Counted from the stretch's first letter, positions 25,931-34,959 are shown. The stretch is 64,000 nt of DNA from Bin90 sp965214635 (GCA_965214635.1 OZ243964.1:744001-808000), one strand, 5' to 3'. Notes: generated by a model from the letters alone, not told the origin. Numbers and translations: made by a program.

Positions 25931-26047
25931 GTCCAGAGTTAATTTAAAAATAACATTGCGATTTGCGATATTCAATTGTCGCAATTGCCCCAGCACTTGT
26001 GCTGTGCTCATCCCTCGCATCGCATATAGCGTCCAGCACACTTACAA

Positions 26048-26075
26048 TTGACAAGCAGGCATCTGTCAATATAAT
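26048..26075 (+). promoter_or_regulatory. Near-consensus sigma-70 promoter for the nitroreductase gene
   Basis: Perfect TTGACA (26048-26053) and perfect TATAAT (26070-26075), spacing 16. It is about 65 bases before the start codon and is the strongest promoter match in the window. Confidence 0.75.
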
Positions 26076-26141
26076 TAGCCTATGAGTTCGTATGGATTAA
26101 CCGTTGCGATAAAGCAACCATAATCAGGCAGGGAGAAACGC

Positions 26142-26759
26142 ATGACCACAGGAATGATAAGTAGCAACGAAGTGTCCGTCCCGCAGACGCAGACGAGCGT
26201 CTATGACGCCATATTTGGGCGACGCATGAGCAAGGAGTTCACAGATGCGCCCGTTCCCCAAGCCGTACTAGGGCGCATGTTCGACGCTGCGATATGGGCG
26301 CCCAACCACCGCCTCACCGAGCCGTGGCGCTTCTTCGTCCTGCAGCCCGGCAGCGAAGCCCGCTCACAGGTGGCGCAGCTCGCTTGGCAAGTCGCATACG
26401 ACAAGGTAGCCAACCCCAACCCGCTGCAAAAGCAGGCGTCCGCCGACGCCGCCAAAGACCGTGTGATGAACGCCCCCGCTGTGGTGTATGCCTACAGCGT
26501 GCCGGGCAGGGACGACGAAACCACGCGCGAGAACTATGCATCCGTGTGCTGCGCCGTCCACAACATGGCGCTCGCCGCCGTAGCCGAAGGCTTCGTGCTA
26601 GACTGGAGCACCGGCTCCGTAACCCAGCATCCGCAGTTGGCACAAACGCTCGGCGCAGAGAACGACTGGGCTATGGTGGGCGCACTCTTCATCGGCAAGC
26701 CCGCCACAATGCCCGCATCCCGCCGCAGCGCATCCACGAATGTGGTGCAATGGCTGTAA
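26142..26759 (+). CDS. Nitroreductase family FMN oxidoreductase
   Basis: A 205-residue nitroreductase-fold protein: IFGRRMSKEFTDAPVPQAVLGRMFDAAIWAPNHRLTEPWRFFV (split: FGRRMSKEFTD, AIWAPNHRLTEPWRF) is the FMN-binding start of YdjA-like members, and GALFIGKP near the end fits the family. It reduces nitro or quinone compounds with NAD(P)H; physiological substrate unknown. Expressed from the strong promoter at 26048. Confidence 0.88.
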   Translation: MTTGMISSNEVSVPQTQTSVYDAIFGRRMSKEFTDAPVPQAVLGRMFDAAIWAPNHRLTEPWRFFVLQPGSEARSQVAQLAWQVAYDKVANPNPLQKQASADAAKDRVMNAPAVVYAYSVPGRDDETTRENYASVCCAVHNMALAAVAEGFVLDWSTGSVTQHPQLAQTLGAENDWAMVGALFIGKPATMPASRRSASTNVVQWL

Positions 26760-26814
26760 TGGCTCGACAGCAACACTAGCGCCTGATGTAAGTGCTGGAG
26801 GGAAGCCAAAGCAA

Positions 26815-26890
26815 TGGCACCCCTGCCCGGACTCGAACCGGGGCACACGGTTTAGGAAACCGTTGCTCTATCCTCCTGAGCTACAGGGGC
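26815..26890 (-). tRNA. tRNA-Arg (anticodon CCT)
   Basis: Cloverleaf on the minus strand: acceptor GCCCCTG/CAGGGGT (first pair G-U), D arm GCTC-GAGC, anticodon stem ACGGT/ACCGT around TTCCTAA (anticodon CCT, reads AGG), T arm CCCGG-TTCGAGT-CCGGG, discriminator G and encoded CCA. A TACAAT element lies just upstream (26901-26906). Confidence 0.95.
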
Positions 26891-27023
26891 GCACCAACCC
26901 ATTGTACTATGCCTTACGCGATCCTGCACACCACACCCATGCAAAGGGGCGGCATCACCTTCCCAAATGGACATCCACATATACCCTCACTTGCATGTGA
27001 TGCATGTGAATGAAAGGACGAAA

Positions 27024-27881
27024 ATGCAGCCCGAACTCATAGCCGACTACCAATGCGTTGTGGGCGAAGGCCCGATGTGGCATCCGACGGAGAAGGCTGT
27101 CTATTGGGTCGACATACCCCAAGGGCGCATCTTTCGCTATGACCACGCGACCGACGAGCACTCGCAGGTGTTCGAGGGCGCGCAATTAGGCGGCTTCACC
27201 ATACAAGCCGACGGCAGCCTGCTGCTCTTCATGGAGCGCGGCGCAGTGGCAACACTCCGAGACGGCGAGTTGCAGTATCACATCGAAAGCATCCCCGCCG
27301 AGCGCGAGACTCGTTTCAACGATGTGTGCGCCGACCCCGCTGGGCGTGTCTTCTGTGGCACAATGCCCGCGCCCGACCATCTTGGCAGCCTCTATCGCCT
27401 CGACACCGACGGCAGCATACACCAAGTCCTGACCGGCATCGGCATATCCAACGGCATAGGCTTCACGCCCGACGCCAAGCACATGTACTACACCGATTCG
27501 CCCACACACAACATCTACATATTCGACTACGATGCGGATAGCGGCGAAATATCCAACCAGCGCATCTTCGTTAACACCGGCGAAAGCGACGGCATCCCCG
27601 ACGGCATGACGGTGGACGCAGACGGCTATGTGTGGTCTGCGCGCTGGGACGGCTCATCCCTCGTCCGCTACACCCCTGACGGCGAACAAGAGCGTCGCAT
27701 ATGGTTTCCCGCCCGCAAGGTGTCCAGCGTTACCTTCGGCGGCGAGGACTACACCGATATGTACATCACCACAGCCGGCGGGCAAGACAAGCAAGCCGAA
27801 GGCCCCGGCGCCGGCTGCTTATACCGGCTCAACCTCGCCATCCCCGGCAAACCCGAGTTCCTGTCGAATATCAACCTTTAG
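27024..27881 (+). CDS. SMP-30/gluconolactonase/LRE family protein
   Basis: A six-blade propeller lactonase-type protein of 285 residues. Metal-ligand segments are visible: Glu in VGEGPMWHPTEKAVYWVD, Asn in TRFNDVCADPAGRVFCG, Asn in GISNGIGFTPDAKHMYYTD and Asp in GIPDGMTVDADGYVW. Members hydrolyse aldonolactones with Ca/Zn/Mg. The ATG at 27024 follows AAAGGACGA; the ORF upstream to 26967 is not likely to be translated. Confidence 0.9.
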   Translation: MQPELIADYQCVVGEGPMWHPTEKAVYWVDIPQGRIFRYDHATDEHSQVFEGAQLGGFTIQADGSLLLFMERGAVATLRDGELQYHIESIPAERETRFNDVCADPAGRVFCGTMPAPDHLGSLYRLDTDGSIHQVLTGIGISNGIGFTPDAKHMYYTDSPTHNIYIFDYDADSGEISNQRIFVNTGESDGIPDGMTVDADGYVWSARWDGSSLVRYTPDGEQERRIWFPARKVSSVTFGGEDYTDMYITTAGGQDKQAEGPGAGCLYRLNLAIPGKPEFLSNINL

Positions 27882-27885
27882 CAGG

Positions 27886-27954
27886 TATGGCGTATATGGC
27901 ATATGCTGCCTTTTTGACCGTCCATCAATCCCGTGATAACATAAATCGAGTATC
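27886..27954 (+). repeat. 69-bp direct repeat, copy 1
   Basis: Identical to 27970-28038 (84-base period, 15-base spacer). Each copy contains a promoter-like TTGACC-N17-TAACAT. Confidence 0.9.
27914..27942 (+). promoter_or_regulatory. Promoter, upstream copy, for yebC-ruvC-ruvA
   Basis: TTGACC (27914-27919) and TAACAT (27937-27942), spacing 17, inside repeat copy 1. Confidence 0.45.
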
Positions 27955-27969
27955 AAACACAAGCCCGTA

Positions 27970-28038
27970 TATGGCGTATATGGCATATGCTGCCTTTTTG
28001 ACCGTCCATCAATCCCGTGATAACATAAATCGAGTATC
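27970..28038 (+). repeat. 69-bp direct repeat, copy 2
   Basis: Identical to 27886-27954; ends 39 bases before the yebC start. Confidence 0.9.
27998..28026 (+). promoter_or_regulatory. Promoter, downstream copy, for yebC-ruvC-ruvA
   Basis: TTGACC (27998-28003) and TAACAT (28021-28026), spacing 17, inside repeat copy 2. Confidence 0.5.
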
Positions 28039-28077
28039 TACCAATTAGCCTAATCCTAAAAATTAGGGGGTCCGCAA

Positions 28078-28833
28078 ATGTCCGGTCACTCTAAATGGTC
28101 AACGATAAAGCACGCAAAGGCGGCTACGGACGCGCGGCGCGGCAAGCTCTTCACTAAGCTGACGCGTGAGATCATCATTGCGGCTCGGCAGGGCGGCGGC
28201 GACCCGGAAATGAACATTCGCCTGCGGATGGCTGTCCAAAAGGCAAAAGACAACAACATGCCCAACGACAACATCGACCGCGCCATCAAGCGCGGCACGG
28301 GCGAATCCGGCGAACAAGACCGCATGATGGAGTTCACATACGAGGGCTACGGCCCCGGCGGCATCGCCATAATGCTCCAAACCCTCACCGACAACCGCAA
28401 CCGCACCGTCTCCGACATACGCTCCACGCTCACCAAAGCCGGCGGCAACCTCGCGCAGTCCGGCGCTGTGGCGTGGCAGTTCGAGCAGAAGGGCATTGTC
28501 GTCGTCAACGCCGAACCCGAGGACGCAGAAGAGTTCGCACTTGTCGCCATCGACGCCGGCGCTGAGGACTTCGAGACATTCGACTCCACCTTGCAGATCT
28601 TCTCGCCGCCCCAGAACCTCGAAGAAATTCGCCAAACCCTCAGCGAAACCGATGCGCCCATCGTGTCGTCCGAGCTATCCATGATACCCAGCAACACCAT
28701 TATGTTGGACGCCAAGGCGGGCACGCAGACATTGCGCCTGCTAGACCAGCTGGAGGAGCTGGACGATGTGCAAAAGGTGTACTCCAACGCCGACTTCCCC
28801 GACGAGCTGCTAGAGCAGTATCGCGACGAGTAG
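28078..28833 (+). CDS. yebC: YebC/PmpR/TACO1 family protein
   Basis: A 251-residue YebC: N terminus MSGHSKWSTIKHAKAATDARRGKLF and MPNDNIDRAIKRGTGE are diagnostic. Family members bind DNA as regulators or help ribosomes through proline-rich stretches. It is followed 7 bases later by ruvC, the usual yebC-ruvC-ruvA order. Expression appears driven by the duplicated promoter upstream. Confidence 0.96.
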   Translation: MSGHSKWSTIKHAKAATDARRGKLFTKLTREIIIAARQGGGDPEMNIRLRMAVQKAKDNNMPNDNIDRAIKRGTGESGEQDRMMEFTYEGYGPGGIAIMLQTLTDNRNRTVSDIRSTLTKAGGNLAQSGAVAWQFEQKGIVVVNAEPEDAEEFALVAIDAGAEDFETFDSTLQIFSPPQNLEEIRQTLSETDAPIVSSELSMIPSNTIMLDAKAGTQTLRLLDQLEELDDVQKVYSNADFPDELLEQYRDE

Positions 28834-28840
28834 GCTCGCT

Positions 28841-29332
28841 GTGCGCGTCTTGGGCGTTGACCCCGGCACCTACAACATGGGCGTCGGCGCAGTGGATTCC
28901 CACGGCGGCGAGATGACGCTGGCGCACCTCGCCGTGCTGACCGCACCACGCAAGCAGCCTCACGCCGAGCGCCTGCATCGCATCTACACAGGCTTGCTAA
29001 ACTGCATCACCATATGCGAGCCTGATGTGATGGCAATCGAAGAGCCGTTCGTGTCCCGCAATGTGCGCTCCGCCATAGCCATAGGGCGCGCGCAGGCTAT
29101 CGCTATGCTGGCTGCGGCGCATGCACAAATCCCGGTACACACCTACGCCCCGAGGCAGATTAAGCGTGCCGTAACAGACCACGGCGGCAGCAGCAAAGAG
29201 CAGGTGCAAGAGATGCTATGCCTGCATCTCCGCTTGGACACCCTGCCCACCCCGCTAGACGCATCAGACGCCCTCGCAGTCGCCATATGCCACATCAACG
29301 CCAGCCGCGCCCAAGAACTCACCTTCCTGTAA
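28841..29332 (+). CDS. ruvC: Holliday junction endonuclease RuvC
   Basis: A 163-residue resolvase with GTG start. The catalytic acidic residues are present: Asp in VLGVDPGTYNMGVG, Glu in VMAIEEPFVSRNVRSA, and the C-terminal Asp pair in DASDALAVAICH. SAIAIGRAQAIAML is the DNA-contact helix. It cleaves four-way junctions with RuvAB. Lies between yebC and ruvA. Confidence 0.95.
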   Translation: MRVLGVDPGTYNMGVGAVDSHGGEMTLAHLAVLTAPRKQPHAERLHRIYTGLLNCITICEPDVMAIEEPFVSRNVRSAIAIGRAQAIAMLAAAHAQIPVHTYAPRQIKRAVTDHGGSSKEQVQEMLCLHLRLDTLPTPLDASDALAVAICHINASRAQELTFL

Positions 29333-29515
29333 AGCCCAATTTCTCGATATACGGCGATCATTCAGCCGCTGGACCCGTCATTGCGTACTACACCCCATCG
29401 CCATCGTGAAACGGGACGCCTCACTGGTCAGCAGCAAAGCCATTTAGCACGGTGTTCACCGACGGCAGCAACAGAACTTCAGCCGGCTACATGAAACACT
29501 CGGAGTAGCGAAAGC

Positions 29516-30112
29516 GTGGTCTCGTCCCTCATCACATCGGTGCGCGGCAGCCTCGAGGATAGCGGCGCAAATTGGGTGGATGTCGCCGTGGGCGGCGTTA
29601 CCCTTCGCGTGAGCGTCCCCGCCCAGTCAATCGAAACACTGGGACAGCACGGCAGCCAAGTCCGTCTGTTCACCACGCTTATAGTGCGTGAAGATAACCT
29701 CAGCCTGTACGGATTTGACACCCCGGACGCCCGTCTGACATTTGAAACGCTCATAGGAATCAGCGGTGTCGGGCCGCGCGTGGCTCTCAGCATCTTGTCC
29801 ACATTCACGCCCCCCACACTAGCGGCACTCGTCGAATCCGCTGATGTCAAGAGCATCACAACCGTCCCCGGCGTCGGGCGCAGAACCGCAAGCCGCATCG
29901 TCTTGGAGCTGAAGGGCAAGCTAGACCACCTAGACTGGGCAGCCGACGCATCCGCTGCATCTCCGCCGGACGACGACGCCATAGACGCCTTGACCGCGCT
30001 CGGCTACACGCAGGCAGAGGCGCGCGATGCGCTGGCAGCACTCACCGATGCCGCCGACCTCACCGTCGAGGACAGGGTGCGTCTGGCACTGCAGCATCTA
30101 GCAGGCGCGTAG
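29516..30112 (+). CDS. ruvA: Holliday junction branch migration protein RuvA
   Basis: A 198-residue RuvA: OB-fold domain I (SVRGSLEDSGANWVDVAVGGV), domain II with two helix-hairpin-helix motifs (LIGISGVGPRVALSIL and TTVPGVGRRTASRIVLELKGKL), acidic linker, and domain III (ALTALGYTQAEARDAL). GTG start at 29516. A gap of 183 bases separates it from ruvC, longer than usual. ruvB is not in the window. Confidence 0.95.
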   Translation: MVSSLITSVRGSLEDSGANWVDVAVGGVTLRVSVPAQSIETLGQHGSQVRLFTTLIVREDNLSLYGFDTPDARLTFETLIGISGVGPRVALSILSTFTPPTLAALVESADVKSITTVPGVGRRTASRIVLELKGKLDHLDWAADASAASPPDDDAIDALTALGYTQAEARDALAALTDAADLTVEDRVRLALQHLAGA

Positions 30113-30117
30113 AGCCG

Positions 30118-30918
30118 ATGAGCGCTTCAGACTATGATGCATGGTCGGACATTTACGATGCCGTGTACTCATATGTTGCGGCAGACATTCCGTTCTACAT
30201 CACCGAAGCGCTGGCAGTCGGCGGCGATGTGCTCGAACTTGGCTGCGGCACTGGGCGCGTCGCCATTCCCGTCGCCAAAGCCATCCAAGACGCAGGCGGC
30301 ACCGTTACCGGCATAGACTCTTCCCCCGCCATGCTAGAACGCGCCCATCGCAAAGCCGCCGGCACACGCACTTCCAACCTGTCGCTAATCCAAGCCGATA
30401 TGCGCGACTTCACACTGAACCGCCGCTTCGACCTCATCACCATCCCCTTCCGCGGCTTCCAAGCGCTACTGTCAGTCGAAGACGAAATCCACGCCCTGCA
30501 AAACATCAAGCACCATCTCGCTCCTAGTGGCAGGCTGGTGTTCGACATATTCGTTCCCGACACCGACATGTTGGCGCAAGATTCTGATGTCCCGTTCCAC
30601 TTTCACGATGTAGTAGACCCATCGACTGGCAGGCGCATGGTGATCTGGCTTCAGACAGCCTACGACCAATTCACGCAGACACTTGACACCCGCGCCATCA
30701 TCGAGGAGCTAGACGAACACGGCGCAGTTCAGCGCAGGGTCTATCGCGACTTCCGCTTGCGCTGCATCCACCGCTGGGAGATGCAACATCTGCTGAGCGT
30801 CTGCGGCTATGAAACACTAGCGCTCTACGGCGACTTCGACCGCAGCGTATTCCAGCCCGACAGCAACGATATGATATGGGTAGAGGCGCCGACGCCCCAT
30901 CCCGCAGTTGCCACATAA
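30118..30918 (+). CDS. Class I SAM-dependent methyltransferase
   Basis: A 266-residue methyltransferase. Motif I is VLELGCGTGRVAIPVA, the acidic motif II is GIDSSPAMLERAHRKA, and motif III is LIQADMRDFTLNRRFDLITIP. It starts 5 bases after ruvA and is likely co-transcribed. Substrate unknown; the C terminus has beta strands typical of small-molecule methyltransferases (RRVYRDFRLRCIHRWEMQHL). Confidence 0.88.
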   Translation: MSASDYDAWSDIYDAVYSYVAADIPFYITEALAVGGDVLELGCGTGRVAIPVAKAIQDAGGTVTGIDSSPAMLERAHRKAAGTRTSNLSLIQADMRDFTLNRRFDLITIPFRGFQALLSVEDEIHALQNIKHHLAPSGRLVFDIFVPDTDMLAQDSDVPFHFHDVVDPSTGRRMVIWLQTAYDQFTQTLDTRAIIEELDEHGAVQRRVYRDFRLRCIHRWEMQHLLSVCGYETLALYGDFDRSVFQPDSNDMIWVEAPTPHPAVAT

Positions 30919-30948
30919 GCACATCGGCTTGTAGCGCAATAGCGCTTC

Positions 30949-33558
30949 TTATTGTTCGAGTTCTTCGGAAGTTGCAGAGCCATCTTTTGTGCGTTTGACG
31001 GTTACAAATGGCTTGCTCATCTTTTCCTGTGTGGCATTATCAATTTGTTCAGCAGTAACGCCTTGCTCTATGAGGGATTCTCGATCGATAATGCGCTGAC
31101 GATTTCTTGAGACCCGTATCTGTAACCCATTATCTTTGATGCGACTCTTGCCAATGGCGCTCATTAGAGCCAAAAGTTCGCTTCGTTTCTCTTTGCTTAA
31201 ATCACAGAGTTCTTTGATAGAAGCACGAATTTCCACTAACTCTTCCGCGATGTCCAACGCTCTTGTTTCGTCTACGAAATTTTGCGGCTTGCGTTCAGAC
31301 GAATCTCCCGACGCCGTATCGGTCGCATCGTCCGGTTGCCGCAAGAATGCGCGCACAAGCCGTATCTCTTCATACGAGCAGCCGTCGCCAAGCAACTCTT
31401 TGACGGGTTTGAGAGGGCTGGTAGTGCCGCCGCACGCTTGGAACGCTGCCCTGATTTGCGCCACACGCTCCGCATCTGGCAGCAGTGGGGTGAGGTCGGG
31501 CAGCAAGTCATAGGCAGCCAAATGCTCTATGTGCACTATTATCGTGCTGGCTGACATCGCGCGCTGACGGGCTATCTCTGAGACGCTCATCCCCCGCTCC
31601 AACAGCCGCCTAGTGGCTTCGTAAGTAGATGTGTAGTTACTGTCCAACCTCAACTGAGGGGGATCGGTCGCATCGTCGGGCGAACCTGAAGCGCCCTGAT
31701 GCCCTTTGATAACAGACAGGAACGCATCGCCATACTGCTGCAATTTCACCACGCCGACGCCGGATATTTGCATCATTGCGTCTGGGTCTTGCGGCTTGTG
31801 CGCAGCCATATCGCGCAATGTCTTGTCGCTAAACACCACATAGGGCGGCACGCCGTTCTCGGATGCGATTTCGCGGCGCAGTTCCCGAAGCTTGTCGAAC
31901 AGCTCATCGTCCCAACTCCCGCTAGCCGTAGCATCTGCGCCCCTGTTCGATGTGCTGGGCTTGTTCGCCGCATCTGCGTCTTGTTTGCGGCGCATGAGCG
32001 TAATTGACTCGCGGCTGGTGAGGATGCGGCGGCCCTCAGCAGTTACGCTGAGTGTGGGGAACTTACCCGTCTCCCTATGCAGCAAGCCCTTATCGATGAG
32101 CAGGTCGGCGATTTCGCGCAGCTGCTTTGGGGTGAAATCCTTCTCTATACCGTACACGCTGAGGTTGTCATGTCCGAACTGGCGAATGCGTGCGGTGTTT
32201 GCGCCGCGCATCACCGCGCCGATGTGCTTTATGCCGAAGCGTTCGCCCGTGCGGATGATCGCGGACATCAGCTTCTGCGCTATGAGCGTGGCGTCGTATG
32301 GCTCTTTCGGCGCGAGGCAAACATCGCAGCCGCCGCAGTCGACGGCACCGGGCGAATCCGAGTCTGATTCCGAGCTTGGGGTGAAGCGCTCACCGAAGTA
32401 GCGCAGCAAATACTCCCTGCGGCAGGTTCGCAGCTCGCAGAACTCTATGAGGCGTTGGAGCTTGTACTCCGCCTGTTCGCGCTCGTCTGGGTCGTCCATT
32501 CTTCGAATGAAAAAGTCCTGTTTCAGCTTATCGCTGTAAGAATAGAACAGGACGCACTGGCTCGGCAGTCCGTCGCGTCCGGCGCGCCCTGTTTCTTGAT
32601 AGTAGTTCTCCAATGTCTTGGGCAACTCATAGTGCACCACAAGGCGTATGTCGGGCTTGTCGATGCCCATGCCAAATGCGATGGTAGCGACGATGATGTC
32701 GGTTTCACTGCGGATGAAGCGCTCTTGGGTGCGCTGGCGGTCGTCGGCTGGCAGCCCGGCATGATACGGTAGCGCATCGAAGCCGAGGTCTCGAAGCTTG
32801 GTTGCCAGTTCCTCCGTGTCTTTGCGCGATATGCAGTAGATGATGGCAGACTCGCCTTCATGGCGGCGCAGCAAGCCGCATACGGCGTTGAAGGCGTTGC
32901 GCTTTTCGCGGACATCGTAGGTCAGGTTGGCGCGGTCGAAGCTCGCCACAAACTCTTGCGGGTGGCGTAAGCCGAGCTGCGCCACAATGTCCACACGGAC
33001 GCGCTCCGTGGCGGTGGCAGTGAGCGCACAGAACGGCACACGCGGCAACAGCCGACGCAGGCGTATCAGGCTGCGGTAGTCAGGGCGAAAGTCGTGCCCC
33101 CAAGTGGAGATGCAGTGCGCCTCGTCCACGGCGACGAGGCTGATGTCTAGCCTGCTCAGCAGCGCTTGGAAACCTTCAGACGCTAGTCGTTCGGGCGCGA
33201 GGTAGAGTATCTTCAGTTCGCCTCGCAGGGCTTGGGATTGGATGCGCCGCCTGTCATCGTACTCTAGGGTGCTGTTTAGGAACTCGGCGGCGATGCCATT
33301 GGCTTTCAGTGCGTCCACTTGGTCTTTCATCAGAGCAATGAGCGGCGACACCACGAGCGTCAGCCCCGGCAACATCAGCGCTGGCAGCTGGTAGCAGATG
33401 GACTTGCCGCCGCCCGTGGGCATTATGACGAGCGTGTCTTCGCCCCGTAGGATGCTGCTGATAATCTCTTGCTGGAGCGGTCGGAACTCATCGTATCCGA
33501 AGTGGCGCTTCAGCATGCCTTCCATATGGCGCATACCACACCCCAATCTCAATTCCAC
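30949..33558 (-). CDS. recQ: RecQ-family ATP-dependent DNA helicase with extended C terminus
   Basis: An 869-residue RecQ. FRPLQQEIISSILRGEDTL, Walker A MPTGGGKS, DEAH-like VDEAHCISTWGHDFRPDY, ALTATATERVR and motif VI YYQETGRAGRDGLPS define the helicase. A Cys4 zinc site follows (CELRTCRREYLL...CGGCDVC), then an RQC winged helix, an HRDC domain (FDKLRELRREIASENGVPPYVVFSDKTL in part) and an HTH_40-like module (about residues 625-730). The last roughly 110 residues (coiled, ending KDGSATSEELEQ) are unassigned. Start uncertain: GTG 33558 has AAGG upstream, ATGs at 33534 and 33525 are alternatives. Confidence 0.93.
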   Translation of the reverse strand: MELRLGCGMRHMEGMLKRHFGYDEFRPLQQEIISSILRGEDTLVIMPTGGGKSICYQLPALMLPGLTLVVSPLIALMKDQVDALKANGIAAEFLNSTLEYDDRRRIQSQALRGELKILYLAPERLASEGFQALLSRLDISLVAVDEAHCISTWGHDFRPDYRSLIRLRRLLPRVPFCALTATATERVRVDIVAQLGLRHPQEFVASFDRANLTYDVREKRNAFNAVCGLLRRHEGESAIIYCISRKDTEELATKLRDLGFDALPYHAGLPADDRQRTQERFIRSETDIIVATIAFGMGIDKPDIRLVVHYELPKTLENYYQETGRAGRDGLPSQCVLFYSYSDKLKQDFFIRRMDDPDEREQAEYKLQRLIEFCELRTCRREYLLRYFGERFTPSSESDSDSPGAVDCGGCDVCLAPKEPYDATLIAQKLMSAIIRTGERFGIKHIGAVMRGANTARIRQFGHDNLSVYGIEKDFTPKQLREIADLLIDKGLLHRETGKFPTLSVTAEGRRILTSRESITLMRRKQDADAANKPSTSNRGADATASGSWDDELFDKLRELRREIASENGVPPYVVFSDKTLRDMAAHKPQDPDAMMQISGVGVVKLQQYGDAFLSVIKGHQGASGSPDDATDPPQLRLDSNYTSTYEATRRLLERGMSVSEIARQRAMSASTIIVHIEHLAAYDLLPDLTPLLPDAERVAQIRAAFQACGGTTSPLKPVKELLGDGCSYEEIRLVRAFLRQPDDATDTASGDSSERKPQNFVDETRALDIAEELVEIRASIKELCDLSKEKRSELLALMSAIGKSRIKDNGLQIRVSRNRQRIIDRESLIEQGVTAEQIDNATQEKMSKPFVTVKRTKDGSATSEELEQ

Positions 33559-33582
33559 TCAAACCTTACGCACGGGCTGATG

Positions 33583-33612
33583 ATACTATACACCGTAGTA
33601 TAATGTAGTATA
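33583..33612. promoter_or_regulatory. Operator-like TAGTATA half-site cluster upstream of recQ
   Basis: ATACTATA (33583-33590) is inverted relative to TAGTATA at 33596-33602, and TAGTATA recurs at 33606-33612 (10-base period). It lies 25-55 bases before the recQ start in an AT-rich promoter region. Confidence 0.35.
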
Positions 33613-33795
33613 TTTATGAAAATAGCAAGATAACCTGCTTTCTCCGCAGGATCATTCGCTGGCATTGGGAAACCACAGCGCTTTTGGGTTACAATATCAG
33701 TATCGGGGTTTGCGCTGGCAAGCCTGTGATCCCCAACCCGATTAGATACCATACCGCTATGAATTAAGGGCTAACGCTGAAATGGGAGGCGAAAG

Positions 33796-34782
33796 ATGAG
33801 CCTGCTTCTGAATCGAGACACAATCCAAGGGCTGCTCAGCATGAGCGACACGATGGCGATATTGGAGCGCGCATTCGGCGAGCTTGCGGCGGGCGACGCC
33901 GTAATGCCACAGCGAACAGCGGTCGCCGACTCCGACCACAACGGCTGGTATGCCTTCATGCCCGCGCAGCTCAAGGGGATGGGCGCGCTCGGCGTCAAGG
34001 CAGTTACCGTGTATAAGGACAACCCATCGAAGTTCAACCTACCCAGCACATTGGCGACCATCATCCTGCTGGATGGCGAGACAGGTAAGACCATATCTGT
34101 GATGGACGGCGGGTTCATCACGGCGATGCGAACCGGCGGCGTCTCCGGGCTTGCGACCAAGTATCTGGCGCGCAAGGACGCTAAGACCGCCGGCGTGCTG
34201 GGCATGGGCGTGCAGGCACGCGCGCAGTGCGAGGGAATGGCGGCGGCGCGCGACTTCGAGAGCATACTCTGCTTCTCTATGGACTCAGACGAGGCGAAGG
34301 CAGCGTTTGCGGCGGATATGTCTGCTCAGCTCGGCATCCCAGTGAACATCGCCGGCAGCGTCCGCGAAGTGGTGGAAAGCGTGGATGTGCTTGCACTGGC
34401 AACTACCGCCGCCACGCCCATCGTGGACGGCGATTGGCTGCCAGCCGGGCTGCACATCAACGGCATCGGCTCTCATGCGCCGGGCGTGCGGGAGCTGGAC
34501 ACTACCAGCATTGTCAAGTCCAAGATAGTGTGCGACCAAGTGGCAGCGTGCCTCGCCGAGGCGGGCGACATTATGACGCCGATAGAAGAGGGCGCACTCT
34601 CGGAGACGGACATCTACGGTGAACTTGGCGAGCTAATTACCGGCGCCAAGCCCGGCAGGGAGAACGACGAGGAGATTACTCTGTTCAAGAGCGTCGGCTT
34701 GTCCATTCAGGATATGTCCACCGCATACTATGTATATCAGCAAGCGGTGGAACAGGGCGTCGGAACAGAGTTCGAGTTCTAA
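33796..34782 (+). CDS. Ornithine cyclodeaminase/mu-crystallin family protein
   Basis: A 328-residue member of the OCD/mu-crystallin family. Visible: KAVTVYKDNPSKFNLPS, DGGFITAMRTGGVSGLATKYLARKDAKTAGVLGMGVQARAQ (split: ITAMRTGGVSGLA, GVLGMGVQARAQ; the latter is the NAD site), GLHINGIGSHAPGVREL and VVCDQVAACLAEAGD-like segment. Family members are cyclodeaminases, alanine dehydrogenases or ketimine reductases; no specific substrate can be assigned. GGGAGG lies 6 bases upstream of the ATG. Confidence 0.88.
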   Translation: MSLLLNRDTIQGLLSMSDTMAILERAFGELAAGDAVMPQRTAVADSDHNGWYAFMPAQLKGMGALGVKAVTVYKDNPSKFNLPSTLATIILLDGETGKTISVMDGGFITAMRTGGVSGLATKYLARKDAKTAGVLGMGVQARAQCEGMAAARDFESILCFSMDSDEAKAAFAADMSAQLGIPVNIAGSVREVVESVDVLALATTAATPIVDGDWLPAGLHINGIGSHAPGVRELDTTSIVKSKIVCDQVAACLAEAGDIMTPIEEGALSETDIYGELGELITGAKPGRENDEEITLFKSVGLSIQDMSTAYYVYQQAVEQGVGTEFEF

Positions 34783-34830
34783 CCCCGTACCCGAATAAAC
34801 CTCATACATCGACGATTACAGCATTGCCGA

Positions 34831-34865
34831 CGATTGTGCGGGTTCCGGACGCACCCGCACAATCG
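34831..34865. terminator. 13-bp perfect hairpin after the OCD-like gene
   Basis: Arms 34831-34843 and 34853-34865 with a 9-base loop; no T tract follows. It is enclosed by an outer inverted repeat 34821-34831/34896-34906. Confidence 0.4.
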
Positions 34866-34959
34866 ACAACTAGCCATCCTGTACTCAGACGCTCCGTCGG
34901 CAATGCGATCATACAGGGCGAATAGCGCAGAATGCCTTACGCATTTAGGGGCGATTGAA

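Larger units (their letters stand above)
25802..26141. other. Intergenic region between ferritin and nitroreductase, 340 bases
   Basis: An AT-rich divergent control region. It holds a candidate ferritin promoter on the minus strand, a strong plus-strand promoter at 26048-26075, and a CAATTG-TCG-CAATTG element at 25973-25987. No gene seen. Confidence 0.5.

Noticed and set aside
27886..28038. CRISPR-like array
   Set aside because: Only two copies of 69 bp with a 15-base spacer; promoter duplication fits better.
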